DNA of 7,220 nucleotides from Bacteroidota bacterium (GCA_023422565.1 JAFAGR010000054.1:1-7220), one strand, 5' to 3'. Positions 1 through 5,668 are shown, counted from the first letter of the stretch. The notes: a model not told the origin generated them from the sequence alone. Translations and numbers: made by a program.

Positions 1-2
1 GG

Positions 3-58
3 TTTTGGGTTATGGGTTTTGGGTTTTGGGTTTTGAGTTTTGGGTTTTGCGTAATGGG
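3..58. repeat. Degenerate 7-bp tandem repeat (TTTTGGG), G-quadruplex-capable
   Basis: Eight consecutive heptamers can be read: TTTTGGG, TTATGGG, TTTTGGG, TTTTGGG, TTTTGAG, TTTTGGG, TTTTGCG, TAATGGG. The array may continue left of the window. Four GGG runs at 7-9, 14-16, 21-23 and 28-30 are separated by exactly 4 bases each, which fits the simple intramolecular G-quadruplex pattern; further GGG runs lie at 42-44 and 56-58. It is non-coding. Its role is unknown; it could simply be slippage-prone intergenic DNA. Confidence 0.8.
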
Positions 59-78
59 AACACGGGCAATATCCACCA

Positions 79-159
79 TCTGCGTTAGGGACTGGCAGCA
101 GTACCGTGTACTGCCAAAGGCCCGCCGGCCCCGGCCGAAGCGACGGGGGCGGAACGCCC
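79..159. repeat. GC-rich palindromic intergenic block
   Basis: This island is strikingly GC-rich compared with its AT-rich surroundings. It contains an imperfect hairpin (GGCA 94-97 and GTAC 101-104 pairing with GTAC 108-111 and TGCC 112-115, with a 3-nt bulge). A second foldback pairs CCGCC at 122-126 with GGCGG at 148-152, enclosing CCCG 130-133 paired with CGGG 144-147. The sharp composition change and the palindromes suggest a dispersed intergenic repeat or a small non-autonomous element, but only one copy is visible here, so that is inference. No ORF of interest crosses it. Confidence 0.45.
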
Positions 160-166
160 AATTTTT
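147..166 (+). terminator. Possible intrinsic terminator of a gene left of the window
   Basis: GGGCG (147-151) and CGCCC (155-159) form a perfect 5-bp stem with a GAA loop, followed by AATTTTT. The shape fits a weak rho-independent terminator read rightwards. It overlaps an alternative, longer foldback of the GC-rich block, so its role is uncertain. Confidence 0.3.
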
Positions 167-169
167 CGA

Positions 170-204
170 ATTTTGAATTGTGAATTTTGGATTTTGGATG
201 TGAC
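170..204. repeat. Degenerate 7-bp tandem repeat (ATTTTGG)
   Basis: Five consecutive heptamers, ATTTTGA, ATTGTGA, ATTTTGG, ATTTTGG and ATGTGAC, follow the GC-rich block. The unit is close to that of the array at 3-58 and lies a multiple of 7 bp from it (171 minus 3 is 168), so the two could be parts of one array interrupted by the GC-rich block. That link is inference. Confidence 0.65.
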
Positions 205-269
205 CAGAACTGATTAATCTGTCTAATTCGAATCGCGCAACCATTCAGCCCTCCAAAGGCGGGCAAGCC

Positions 270-297
270 ATCCAACATTCAACATTCAACATTTATG
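270..297. repeat. 7-bp tandem repeat (ATTCAAC)
   Basis: ATCCAAC, ATTCAAC, ATTCAAC and ATTTATG are four heptamers in a row, two of them identical. The unit differs from the two T/G-rich arrays upstream but shares their 7-bp period. It ends 35 bp before the rpsA -7 element. No function can be assigned. Confidence 0.6.
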
Positions 298-332
298 GGA
301 ATGTACTAAGCCGCAAACTGCTTAAAAAGTGC

Positions 333-340
333 TACCTTTG
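333..340 (+). promoter_or_regulatory. Bacteroidetes-type -7 element of rpsA promoter
   Basis: TACCTTTG matches the TAnnTTTG -7 consensus of the primary sigma factor in Bacteroidetes exactly and lies 32 bp before the rpsA start codon. I see no good TTTG -33 partner at the expected distance upstream. Transcription would start around 345-348, giving a leader of roughly 25 nt. Confidence 0.65.
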
Positions 341-342
341 CG

Positions 343-364
343 TCCCCGTTAAAAAAACCGGGGA
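343..364 (+). promoter_or_regulatory. Inverted repeat at the rpsA transcription start/leader
   Basis: TCCCCG (343-348) and CGGGGA (359-364) form a perfect 6-bp stem with a 10-nt A-rich loop. The right arm ends 8 nt before the ATG. Depending on the exact start of transcription it could be an operator in DNA or a hairpin near the ribosome-binding region. Autogenous control of S1 is known in other bacteria, but its use here is inference. Confidence 0.35.
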
Positions 365-372
365 AATTTATT

Positions 373-2322
373 ATGTCATTTAATATTAACAAACAACTAA
401 ACGCAGAAGATCAGGAGCTGAAAGCAGGAGAAACTGCAGAGGCTACTGCGACACAAAATCAGCCTGTACAAGAAACACAAACAGAAGTTGAAACCGCGCA
501 TGACGATTTTGACTGGTCGAGAGACAAGAGAAACGTTGCGGCTTACACGGCGGAGGAAAAAGAAAAGTACGACAAGGTGTATGACAACACTTTCAAACAG
601 ATCAATGATGGCGAAATGATACAGGCAACTGTGGAATCATTAACCAAAACTGATGCTGTGGTGAACATCGGCTTTAAAAGCGATGGCCTTATTTCTTTGA
701 ATGAATTCCGCGACATTCCCGGTGGAGTGAAAGTGGGCGACGTGATTGAAGTAATGGTGGTTGAAAAAGAAGACCGCGATGGTAACCTAAACCTGAGCCG
801 CAAATCTGCAAGGATCACGCGCGCATGGGAAAGGATCGTGGAAGTGAACAAAACCGGAGAAATTGTTACCGGTGTGGTTACCAGCAAAACTAAGGGCGGA
901 CTTATTGTTGATGTATTCGGAATGGAGACCTTCCTTCCGGGTTCTCAAATTGACGTGAAGCCAGTTACCGACTACGATCAGTTTGTTGGAAAGACCATGG
1001 AATTTAAAGTGGTTAAAATTAACGAAGCGATCAAGAACGCGGTTGTATCTCACAAAGCACTTATTGAAAGCGATATCGAAGCACAACGCGCAGAGATCAT
1101 CGGTAAACTTGAAAAAGGCCAGGTGCTTGAAGGAACAATTAAAAATATCACAGATTTTGGTGCATTCCTCGACCTTGGCGGCTTAGACGGATTGTTGTAC
1201 ATCACCGATATTTCATGGGGACGTATCAACCATCCTTCAGAAGTATTGAAGATGGATCAAAAACTGAACGTGGTTGTTCTTGATTTTGATGATGATAAAA
1301 AACGTATCAGTCTTGGTTTGAAGCAACTTACTCCACACCCGTGGGATACGCTTGCTGAGAACCTGAAAGAAGGTGAGATTGTGAAAGGAAAGGTTGTAAA
1401 CATTGAAGATTACGGCGCATTCCTTGAGATCATGCCTGGTGTTGAAGGCCTTGTTCACGTGAGTGAAATTACATGGGCTAACACGCCGATAAACGCGAAA
1501 GAATTCTTCAAACTTGGAGACGAGTACGAAGCGAAAGTGGTAACGCTTGATAAGGAAACACGCAAGATGAGCCTTTCGATCAAACAAATGACCGAAGACC
1601 CATGGAGCACTATCGAAAATCAATTCCCTGAAGGAAGCCGCCACACCGGTACGGTTAAGAACATCACTCCGTACGGCGTGTTTGTTGAACTTACCACAGG
1701 CATCGGCGGGATGATCCACATCAGCGACCTGAGCTGGTTGAAGCGTTTCAATAACCCGAACGAATACACGAAGGTGGGTAATGAAATTGAAGTGATGATC
1801 CTGAACATTGACAAGGACGGACGCAAACTTCAGTTGGGCCACAAACAAATTGAAGAAGATCCATGGAACAGTCTTGAAACCGTGTTCTCTGAGGGAACTA
1901 TTCATGAAGGAACGGTTATTAAGAAAGACGATAAAGGAGCAGTTGTTCAATTGCCTTATGGATTGGAAGGGTTTGCACCAAGCCGTCATCTTGTAAAGCA
2001 GGATGAGAAAACGATCGGTGCTGATGAGATCGCACAATTTATGGTGATCGAGTTTGACCGTAACGATAAGCGCATCGTATTAAGCCATACACGTCTTTGG
2101 GAGCAGGAGAAAGAAGAAGAAAAACAAATTCTTGCTAAGGAAAAACGTGCTGACGCTGAACACACCAAAAAAGCGGTTAAGAACATTCAAAGCAAGGTGG
2201 AGAAGTCTACCTTGGGTGATCTTGGCGTACTTGCAGGTTTGAAAGCAAAACTTGATGATGCAGCTGCTGCTGATGAAGCAAAGAAAGGGGCTGAAAACAA
2301 GGAAGAGCCTAAAGGAGAATAA
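373..2322 (+). CDS. rpsA: 30S ribosomal protein S1
   Basis: S1 is the large RNA-binding protein of the small ribosomal subunit; it captures mRNA and helps unfold it for initiation. The 649-aa product has an acidic, Q/E/T-rich N-terminal tail (about 1-78) followed by six S1 OB-fold repeats at roughly 79-145, 161-228, 248-317, 333-404, 420-491 and 506-573. Repeats 3 to 5 are the most canonical, with 'DFGAFLDLGGLDGLLYITDISW', 'DYGAFLEI' and 'PYGVFVEL'-type cores and linkers carrying DPW or HPW. A charged, Lys/Glu/Ala-rich tail (about 574-649) closes the protein. Six repeats match the classic S1 architecture; the length exceeds the E. coli protein because of both tails. The start is supported by the -7 element and short leader just upstream; there is no Shine-Dalgarno sequence, as is usual in this phylum. 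It appears monocistronic, with a terminator at 2345-2376. Confidence 0.96.
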   Translation: MSFNINKQLNAEDQELKAGETAEATATQNQPVQETQTEVETAHDDFDWSRDKRNVAAYTAEEKEKYDKVYDNTFKQINDGEMIQATVESLTKTDAVVNIGFKSDGLISLNEFRDIPGGVKVGDVIEVMVVEKEDRDGNLNLSRKSARITRAWERIVEVNKTGEIVTGVVTSKTKGGLIVDVFGMETFLPGSQIDVKPVTDYDQFVGKTMEFKVVKINEAIKNAVVSHKALIESDIEAQRAEIIGKLEKGQVLEGTIKNITDFGAFLDLGGLDGLLYITDISWGRINHPSEVLKMDQKLNVVVLDFDDDKKRISLGLKQLTPHPWDTLAENLKEGEIVKGKVVNIEDYGAFLEIMPGVEGLVHVSEITWANTPINAKEFFKLGDEYEAKVVTLDKETRKMSLSIKQMTEDPWSTIENQFPEGSRHTGTVKNITPYGVFVELTTGIGGMIHISDLSWLKRFNNPNEYTKVGNEIEVMILNIDKDGRKLQLGHKQIEEDPWNSLETVFSEGTIHEGTVIKKDDKGAVVQLPYGLEGFAPSRHLVKQDEKTIGADEIAQFMVIEFDRNDKRIVLSHTRLWEQEKEEEKQILAKEKRADAEHTKKAVKNIQSKVEKSTLGDLGVLAGLKAKLDDAAAADEAKKGAENKEEPKGE

Positions 2323-2344
2323 TAATTCTGACTTTTAAATAGGG

Positions 2345-2376
2345 TCCCGCGTCGTTTACGGTGCGGGATTTTTTTT
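2345..2376 (+). terminator. Rho-independent terminator of rpsA
   Basis: TCCCGC (2345-2350) pairs with GCGGGA (2363-2368) and is followed directly by eight T residues (2369-2376). It lies 22 bp after the rpsA stop codon and separates rpsA from the small gene downstream. Confidence 0.9.
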
Positions 2377-2461
2377 GCTTTGCGAACTGTAGTATCGAAA
2401 AAAAAACTACATTAGTAGCCTGAAAACTTACTGTAAGATTATCCAACTTAATTATTTAAAC

Positions 2462-2737
2462 ATGAAAAAAGTATTATTTGCATTTGCTTTATTGGTAGGA
2501 ATTGGTGGCAGCGCGAGTGCGCAGGAAGCATCGAAAACCAAGAAGGCACCATTGACCCGTGCTGAAGCCTCTGCAGAAAAGAAAGCAGTAGATGCACCGG
2601 AGACGGTTGCTGTGGCTGAGGCTACTGAGGTTATTGCTGAAACGGATGGCAAGGTGAACAGGCAGGCTCCTGAGGTGGTGGAAGCGGAGAAAGCGAGAAG
2701 AATGGAGGCTGAGAAAGCGAAAGCGAAGAAGAATTAA
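2462..2737 (+). CDS. Small exported Lys/Ala/Glu-rich protein of unknown function
   Basis: I do not recognise this 91-aa protein. It begins with a textbook Sec signal peptide: MKK, a hydrophobic core (residues 4-16) and a small-residue SASA/QE site, so cleavage after residue 20 is likely. The mature part, about 71 residues, has no cysteine, tryptophan or other aromatic residue. It is made almost entirely of A, E, K, V, T and R, which suggests a disordered or helical periplasmic or secreted peptide. The last 20 residues have an EAEKAK-like rhythm and end in AKKN. No lipobox Cys is present, so it is not a lipoprotein. It sits between two terminators and is probably transcribed alone. The leader 2388-2418 has short mutually exclusive pairings (TGTAGT/ACTACA, or CTAC/GTAG). 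The signal peptide and the terminator on both sides argue for a real gene despite its low complexity. Confidence 0.75.
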   Translation: MKKVLFAFALLVGIGGSASAQEASKTKKAPLTRAEASAEKKAVDAPETVAVAEATEVIAETDGKVNRQAPEVVEAEKARRMEAEKAKAKKN

Positions 2738-2759
2738 TTTCTGTAATAGTTTTAGAAGG

Positions 2760-2789
2760 AAGGTTGCCTGTAATGGGCGACCTTTTTTT
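2760..2789 (+). terminator. Rho-independent terminator of the small exported protein gene
   Basis: AAGGTTGCC (2760-2768) pairs with GGCGACCTT (2776-2784) with a single T-G wobble and a 7-nt loop; the 3' side runs into seven T residues (2783-2789). It lies 22 bp after the stop codon at 2737. Confidence 0.9.
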
Positions 2790-2835
2790 GTGGGTAGAGG
2801 AGTTTCTGACAGGGGAAATACACCTTTCTTATCGT

Positions 2836-2871
2836 ATCCTTTTCATAATACAAACACACTCCGACTTTCCA
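2836..2871 (+). repeat. Left imperfect inverted repeat of IS1595-like element
   Basis: This holds ATCCTTTTC and TCCGACTTTCCA, separated by 15 nt. Both blocks recur in reverse complement, in mirror order, at 3747-3777. It is a candidate terminal inverted repeat. Confidence 0.45.
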
Positions 2872-2910
2872 GATATGGCGCAAAATGTACCCTGACGGGG
2901 GATTGCACGG

Positions 2911-3753
2911 ATGAACCGGTTTTTAGAAGTTTATACTCTAAACCTTAATACCATGTGCAAACAATTTTCCTCTCCCGATTTTATAAAAAACTATCGATCT
3001 GAAGATGAGTGCAGAGAGTTTCTATTCAACCTTAAATGGCAGAAAGGATTCAAATGTAAAAGATGCGGCTATACGGAATTCTGGAAGGGTCGCACACTCT
3101 TTCACGTCCGTTGCAAAAGTTGCCGTTACGATGAATCTGTCCTCGCCAACACTATTTTTCACAAGGTTAAAATTCCGTTGGTAAAAGCCTTTAGAATTAT
3201 AAATCAGTTCTTGCTCACTACGGGAGGCATATCCTCACCGGACCTGGCCAGGCAATATAATATCAATCAAAAAACTGCCTGGTATTTCAGGCGAAAACTA
3301 CAACAGGCTATATGTCAGGAAAATCATTTGGAAGAACAAAATTCATCCACTCACGAATTATTTGCTGTGGACTCTATACTGATAAGTAGCCGGGAGAAGG
3401 GGTGCAATGGTTTGCAACAAATTTTCCTCGTCAAGAAACGGTCTACCGGGGGCAAAAAGAAAAAAACTGTAGTTGCCAGGAGTATTATTCCGGAAAAGGG
3501 AAAGAAGGTACTTTCAGAACTTGTAAAAGGAAAATTTGTTCAGATCAATCCTAGTATAAACATTTGGAATTTTAAAACAGGATTTACCGGCACCTACCAT
3601 CATTGTTCGGGAAAATATGTACAGGGATATGTGGATGAATTCACGTTTAGAACAAATAACCGGGCGGGCGGAAACAGATTTTGGCACCAGTTTATGAAGG
3701 TCCTGGTTGATCAATCTCATAAAAACAGAGCTGAATGCGATCTAAATGGATAG
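2911..3753 (+). CDS. IS1595-family transposase, degenerate (zinc ribbon kept, catalytic core lost)
   Basis: The N-terminal half is a good IS1595-family match: 'YRSEDECREFLFNLKW', a zinc ribbon with C49-x2-C52 and C68-x2-C71, then the helix-turn-helix-like stretch around 88-130 (ISSPDLARQYNINQKTAWYF). The C-terminus keeps the family ending (GTYHHCSGKYVQGYVDEFTFR, about 227-247). A first catalytic Asp is plausible at D154 (FAVDS). The following part is wrong for an active DDE enzyme: the usual second-Asp motif (SDGW..Y) is absent, and the N-x-I-E..W motif reads NPSINIW (213-219), with Asn where Glu is expected. About 40 residues between these motifs seem to be missing, giving 280 aa rather than the usual 300 or more. 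The reading frame is nonetheless intact. The real start may be M15 (base 2953), nearer where family members begin. The stop codon overlaps the right inverted repeat. It is a decaying or domesticated transposase. Confidence 0.8.
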   Translation: MNRFLEVYTLNLNTMCKQFSSPDFIKNYRSEDECREFLFNLKWQKGFKCKRCGYTEFWKGRTLFHVRCKSCRYDESVLANTIFHKVKIPLVKAFRIINQFLLTTGGISSPDLARQYNINQKTAWYFRRKLQQAICQENHLEEQNSSTHELFAVDSILISSREKGCNGLQQIFLVKKRSTGGKKKKTVVARSIIPEKGKKVLSELVKGKFVQINPSINIWNFKTGFTGTYHHCSGKYVQGYVDEFTFRTNNRAGGNRFWHQFMKVLVDQSHKNRAECDLNG

Positions 3754-3777
3754 TCGGAATGGAAATCAGAAAAGGAT
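3747..3777 (-). repeat. Right imperfect inverted repeat of IS1595-like element
   Basis: TGGATAGTCGGA and GAAAAGGAT are the reverse complements (11 of 12, and 9 of 9) of blocks in the left arm at 2836-2871, separated here by 10 nt. The transposase stop codon (3751-3753) lies inside the repeat, as is common in compact insertion sequences. Confidence 0.45.
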
Positions 3778-3792
3778 GAATTTGACGGCGAT

Positions 3793-3843
3793 GAGTGGTC
3801 ATGTAAGTCTGATATTGAGGAGTGGTCATGTAAGTCTGATATT
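3793..3843. repeat. Tandem 24-bp direct repeat, possible remnant IS end
   Basis: Two perfect 24-bp copies, 3793-3816 and 3820-3843, are separated by GAG, giving a 27-bp period. Each begins GAGTGGTCATG and ends TCTGATATT. Closely spaced GGTCA-containing direct repeats near an end are a feature of IS21-like elements, where the transposase binds repeated terminal sites. I therefore suspect a left-behind IS end, but no IstA or IstB coding remnant is visible nearby. It lies just outside the right arm of the IS1595-like element. Confidence 0.8.
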
Positions 3844-3889
3844 TCTTTGACTTAATACACCTGCCCAATCCCTCAATCCCAGCCAAAGC

Positions 3890-3918
3890 AAAAGGCTGCC
3901 CGAATTGAGCAGCCTTTT
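3890..3918 (-). terminator. Bidirectional-type terminator hairpin below the 135-aa gene
   Basis: AAAAGGCTGC (3890-3899) and GCAGCCTTTT (3909-3918) form a perfect 10-bp stem with a 9-nt loop. It lies 15 bp past the stop codon of the minus-strand gene ending at 3934 and is flanked by A and T runs, so it can work on either strand. Its main role is probably to end the hmgA-side minus-strand transcript. Confidence 0.85.
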
Positions 3919-3933
3919 AAACCTAAAAAAATT

Positions 3934-4341
3934 TTACCTAAAATCCGTATCATCCAAATGCACCTTCGTCATTTCATAAAAATGATTCTGCAATTGGTGC
4001 AAATGAATCGGTTGGGTTATATGACGTGCTTCCTCTCGATACCAAATCTCCATTCTTGAAAAATCATTCTCTTTGGGCACCAGCATCCGGAATGCGCCCT
4101 TCATATACTTTATAGTACCGTTCTCCAATATTTCACTTTCAAATTTCAATCGCTTTAACTGTCCATCTGTAATCGGAATGGGCGCCAGTTGATCGGTTTC
4201 ATACCAAAATTCCTGAATGCCGTTGTCTACACAAACCTGCTTATCATCATTGTTCAACTGCGTAACAACCCCTTCCCTGCTGGTGCCTTCGTTTTCCGCA
4301 TAAACGTAATCGCCAACTTTTATTTCCTGAAATTTGATCAT
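3934..4341 (-). CDS. Conserved-type hypothetical protein with SH3/KOW-like N-terminus
   Basis: The function of this 135-aa protein is unknown. Residues 1-50 look like a small beta-barrel of the SH3/KOW sort: 'IKVGDYVYAENEGTSREGVV', then QVCVDNGIQEFWYETD. A second part (about 52-90) reads like a ligand- or partner-binding module with 'LAPIPITDGQLKRLKFE' and ENGTIKYMKGAFRM. The C-terminal part (94-127) has EIWYREEARHI and a HLHQLQNHFYEMTK stretch. From memory, proteins with this motif order recur as short hypotheticals in Bacteroidetes, but I cannot verify that. There is no signal peptide or membrane segment, so it is cytoplasmic. It lies 66 bp downstream of hmgA on the same strand with no terminator between them, so read-through from hmgA is possible; a good own promoter was not found. 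Nothing ties its function to tyrosine breakdown. Confidence 0.75.
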   Translation of the reverse strand: MIKFQEIKVGDYVYAENEGTSREGVVTQLNNDDKQVCVDNGIQEFWYETDQLAPIPITDGQLKRLKFESEILENGTIKYMKGAFRMLVPKENDFSRMEIWYREEARHITQPIHLHQLQNHFYEMTKVHLDDTDFR

Positions 4342-4407
4342 GGTTGAAAAGTTTAGTGTTCTCTAATTTATAGATAATTTCTTTTCAACGCAAAATTCCC
4401 TCCAACT

Positions 4408-5565
4408 TTACTCGGCCCAGCTCATAATGTAACCTTCATTCTCTATTTCAATCGCGGTTTTCGTCAATTGTAGCGGACGGAATGTATCGACCATCACCGC
4501 CAACTCACCGGTTTCTTTTGCCCCTATACTTTTTTCTACGGCCCCCGGGTGCGGACCGTGCGGAATGCCGGCCGGATGCAGAGTAAGCATGCCCCGTGTT
4601 ACGTGCTTGCGGCTCATGAAGTCTCCATCTACATAATAAAGTAGCTCGTCACTGTCAATGTTACTGTGATTATATGGCGCAGGAATAGCAAGTGGGTGGT
4701 AATCGTACAAACGTGGTACGAAGGAACAAACTACGAAAGAATTTGTTTCAAATGTTTGATGTATCGGAGGTGGCAGATGCACGCGTCCCGTGATGGGTTC
4801 AAAATCATGAATGCTTAATGCATAAGGATAACAGCAACCATCCCACCCTACCACATCAAATGGATGCGTGCCGTAATGAATGCCATACATCCAACCGCTC
4901 TTTTTCGTTTTGATAATAAAATCTCCTTTGGCATCCTGTGGTTGCAGGTTCTGCGGTACGCGAATGTCGCGCTCGCAATATGGAGAATGTTCCATCAACT
5001 GCCCGTATTGCGAAAGGTAACGCTTGGGATAACGGAGAGGCGTAAACGATTCCACTATAAATAAGCGGTTCGCCGGTTCATTGAATTTTATCTGGTAAAT
5101 ACATCCACGCGGAATAACCAGGTAGTCACCGTAACCGAACTTCAGTTCTCCGTAGCAAGTGGTGAGAATCCCGCTGCCTTCATGCACAAAGATCATCTCA
5201 TCGGCATCTGCGTTTTTATAGAAATAATCAGCAGTTCCACCTTTTGGCGCCGCAAGTGAAATATGGAGATCATTATTCACCAAAATAGGTTTACGGCTAT
5301 CTAAATAGTCCTGCTCAGGCTTTACATTAAAACCTTCAAAGCTCCGGTGCTTCAACATTTTTTCCTCAGCTATCTCCGGCATCATGTTTACGGCCTCATC
5401 TACCTTCACTATTTGAGTGGGAGGATAGATATGGTAAAGCAATGAATAGTCGTTTGAGAAGCCTTCTGTGGAAAATAATTGCTCGGAGTATAATTGGTTG
5501 TCCGGCTTGCGGAATTGTGTATGTCTTTTGTGAGGAATGTTTCCTGCTTTATGATAATGAGGCAT
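4408..5565 (-). CDS. hmgA: Homogentisate 1,2-dioxygenase
   Basis: This non-haem Fe(II) enzyme opens the aromatic ring of homogentisate with O2 to give maleylacetoacetate, the central step of tyrosine and phenylalanine catabolism in the cytoplasm. The 385-aa protein has the double cupin fold of the family. The N-terminal cupin includes DADEMIFVHEGSG (120-132) and GYGDYLVIPRG (144-154). The C-terminal part carries the metal site: H300 and E307 (or D306) in YNHSNIDSDELLYY, and H336 in HPAGIPHGPHPG. H269 (PPIHQTFE) is a candidate for the catalytic histidine near the substrate. It is shorter than the 430-445 aa human and Pseudomonas enzymes; I believe this compact form is typical of Bacteroidetes. 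The start is the ATG of MPHYHKAGNIPHKRH. Its usual partners (4-hydroxyphenylpyruvate dioxygenase, fumarylacetoacetase) are not in the window. A weak promoter candidate lies at 5641-5668. The family call is firm; the exact metal Glu/Asp is not. Confidence 0.93.
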   Translation of the reverse strand: MPHYHKAGNIPHKRHTQFRKPDNQLYSEQLFSTEGFSNDYSLLYHIYPPTQIVKVDEAVNMMPEIAEEKMLKHRSFEGFNVKPEQDYLDSRKPILVNNDLHISLAAPKGGTADYFYKNADADEMIFVHEGSGILTTCYGELKFGYGDYLVIPRGCIYQIKFNEPANRLFIVESFTPLRYPKRYLSQYGQLMEHSPYCERDIRVPQNLQPQDAKGDFIIKTKKSGWMYGIHYGTHPFDVVGWDGCCYPYALSIHDFEPITGRVHLPPPIHQTFETNSFVVCSFVPRLYDYHPLAIPAPYNHSNIDSDELLYYVDGDFMSRKHVTRGMLTLHPAGIPHGPHPGAVEKSIGAKETGELAVMVDTFRPLQLTKTAIEIENEGYIMSWAE

Positions 5566-5640
5566 AGTTTAATCTGATATTTGGTGGTTTGATAATGAAT
5601 TGGCCGACTCAGCAAGATCTCCAGGCTGCTTCGGAAGTCA

Positions 5641-5668
5641 CAATCCTACGCGGCGCCCTTTACACAAA
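5641..5668 (-). promoter_or_regulatory. Candidate hmgA promoter
   Basis: On the minus strand TTTG (5668-5665) and TAGGATTG (5648-5641) are separated by 16 nt. They resemble the TTTG/TAnnTTTG pair of Bacteroidetes, with one mismatch in the -7 element and a slightly short spacer. The resulting leader would be about 65-70 nt. Another consensus-like TAAATTTG on the minus strand lies at 5772-5765, about 200 bp upstream of hmgA. Confidence 0.3.

Larger units (their letters stand above)
2836..3777 (+). mobile_element. Decayed IS1595-like insertion sequence
   Basis: The proposed limits rest on imperfect inverted arms around the transposase ORF. ATCCTTTTC (2836-2844) and TCCGACTTTCCA (2860-2871) on the left reappear, inverted and in matching order, as TGGATAGTCGGA (3747-3758, 11 of 12 matching) and GAAAAGGAT (3769-3777, exact). 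The spacing between the two blocks differs (15 nt left, 10 nt right). The resulting size, about 0.94 kb, suits the IS1595 family. The 8-bp flanks do not match (CTTATCGT left, GAATTTGA right), so no target duplication is visible. With a gutted transposase this looks like an old, immobile copy. The outer ends are uncertain. Confidence 0.5.

Noticed and set aside
1237..2037. 266-codon minus-strand frame inside rpsA
   Set aside because: It is antisense to four well-conserved S1 repeats; its length follows from the codon bias of rpsA rather than from a real gene.
2388..2418. Competing short hairpins (TGTAGT/ACTACA and CTAC/GTAG) as a riboswitch-like leader
   Set aside because: The stems are only 4-6 bp with no conserved riboswitch sequence and no terminator before the gene; noted in the gene entry only.
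3793..3843. Two-unit repeat as a minimal CRISPR array
   Set aside because: The spacer would be 3 bp, far too short, there are no further repeats, and no cas gene is present.
3692..3886. 64-codon minus-strand frame containing a repeated YQTYMTT motif
   Set aside because: The repeated peptide is only the translation of the 24-bp tandem DNA repeat, and the frame runs across the IS end.
5573..5583. TCTGATATTT near the hmgA start, shared with the 24-bp repeat at 3793-3843
   Set aside because: Only 10 nt match, which is within chance for AT-rich sequence of this length, and the GGTCA part is missing.
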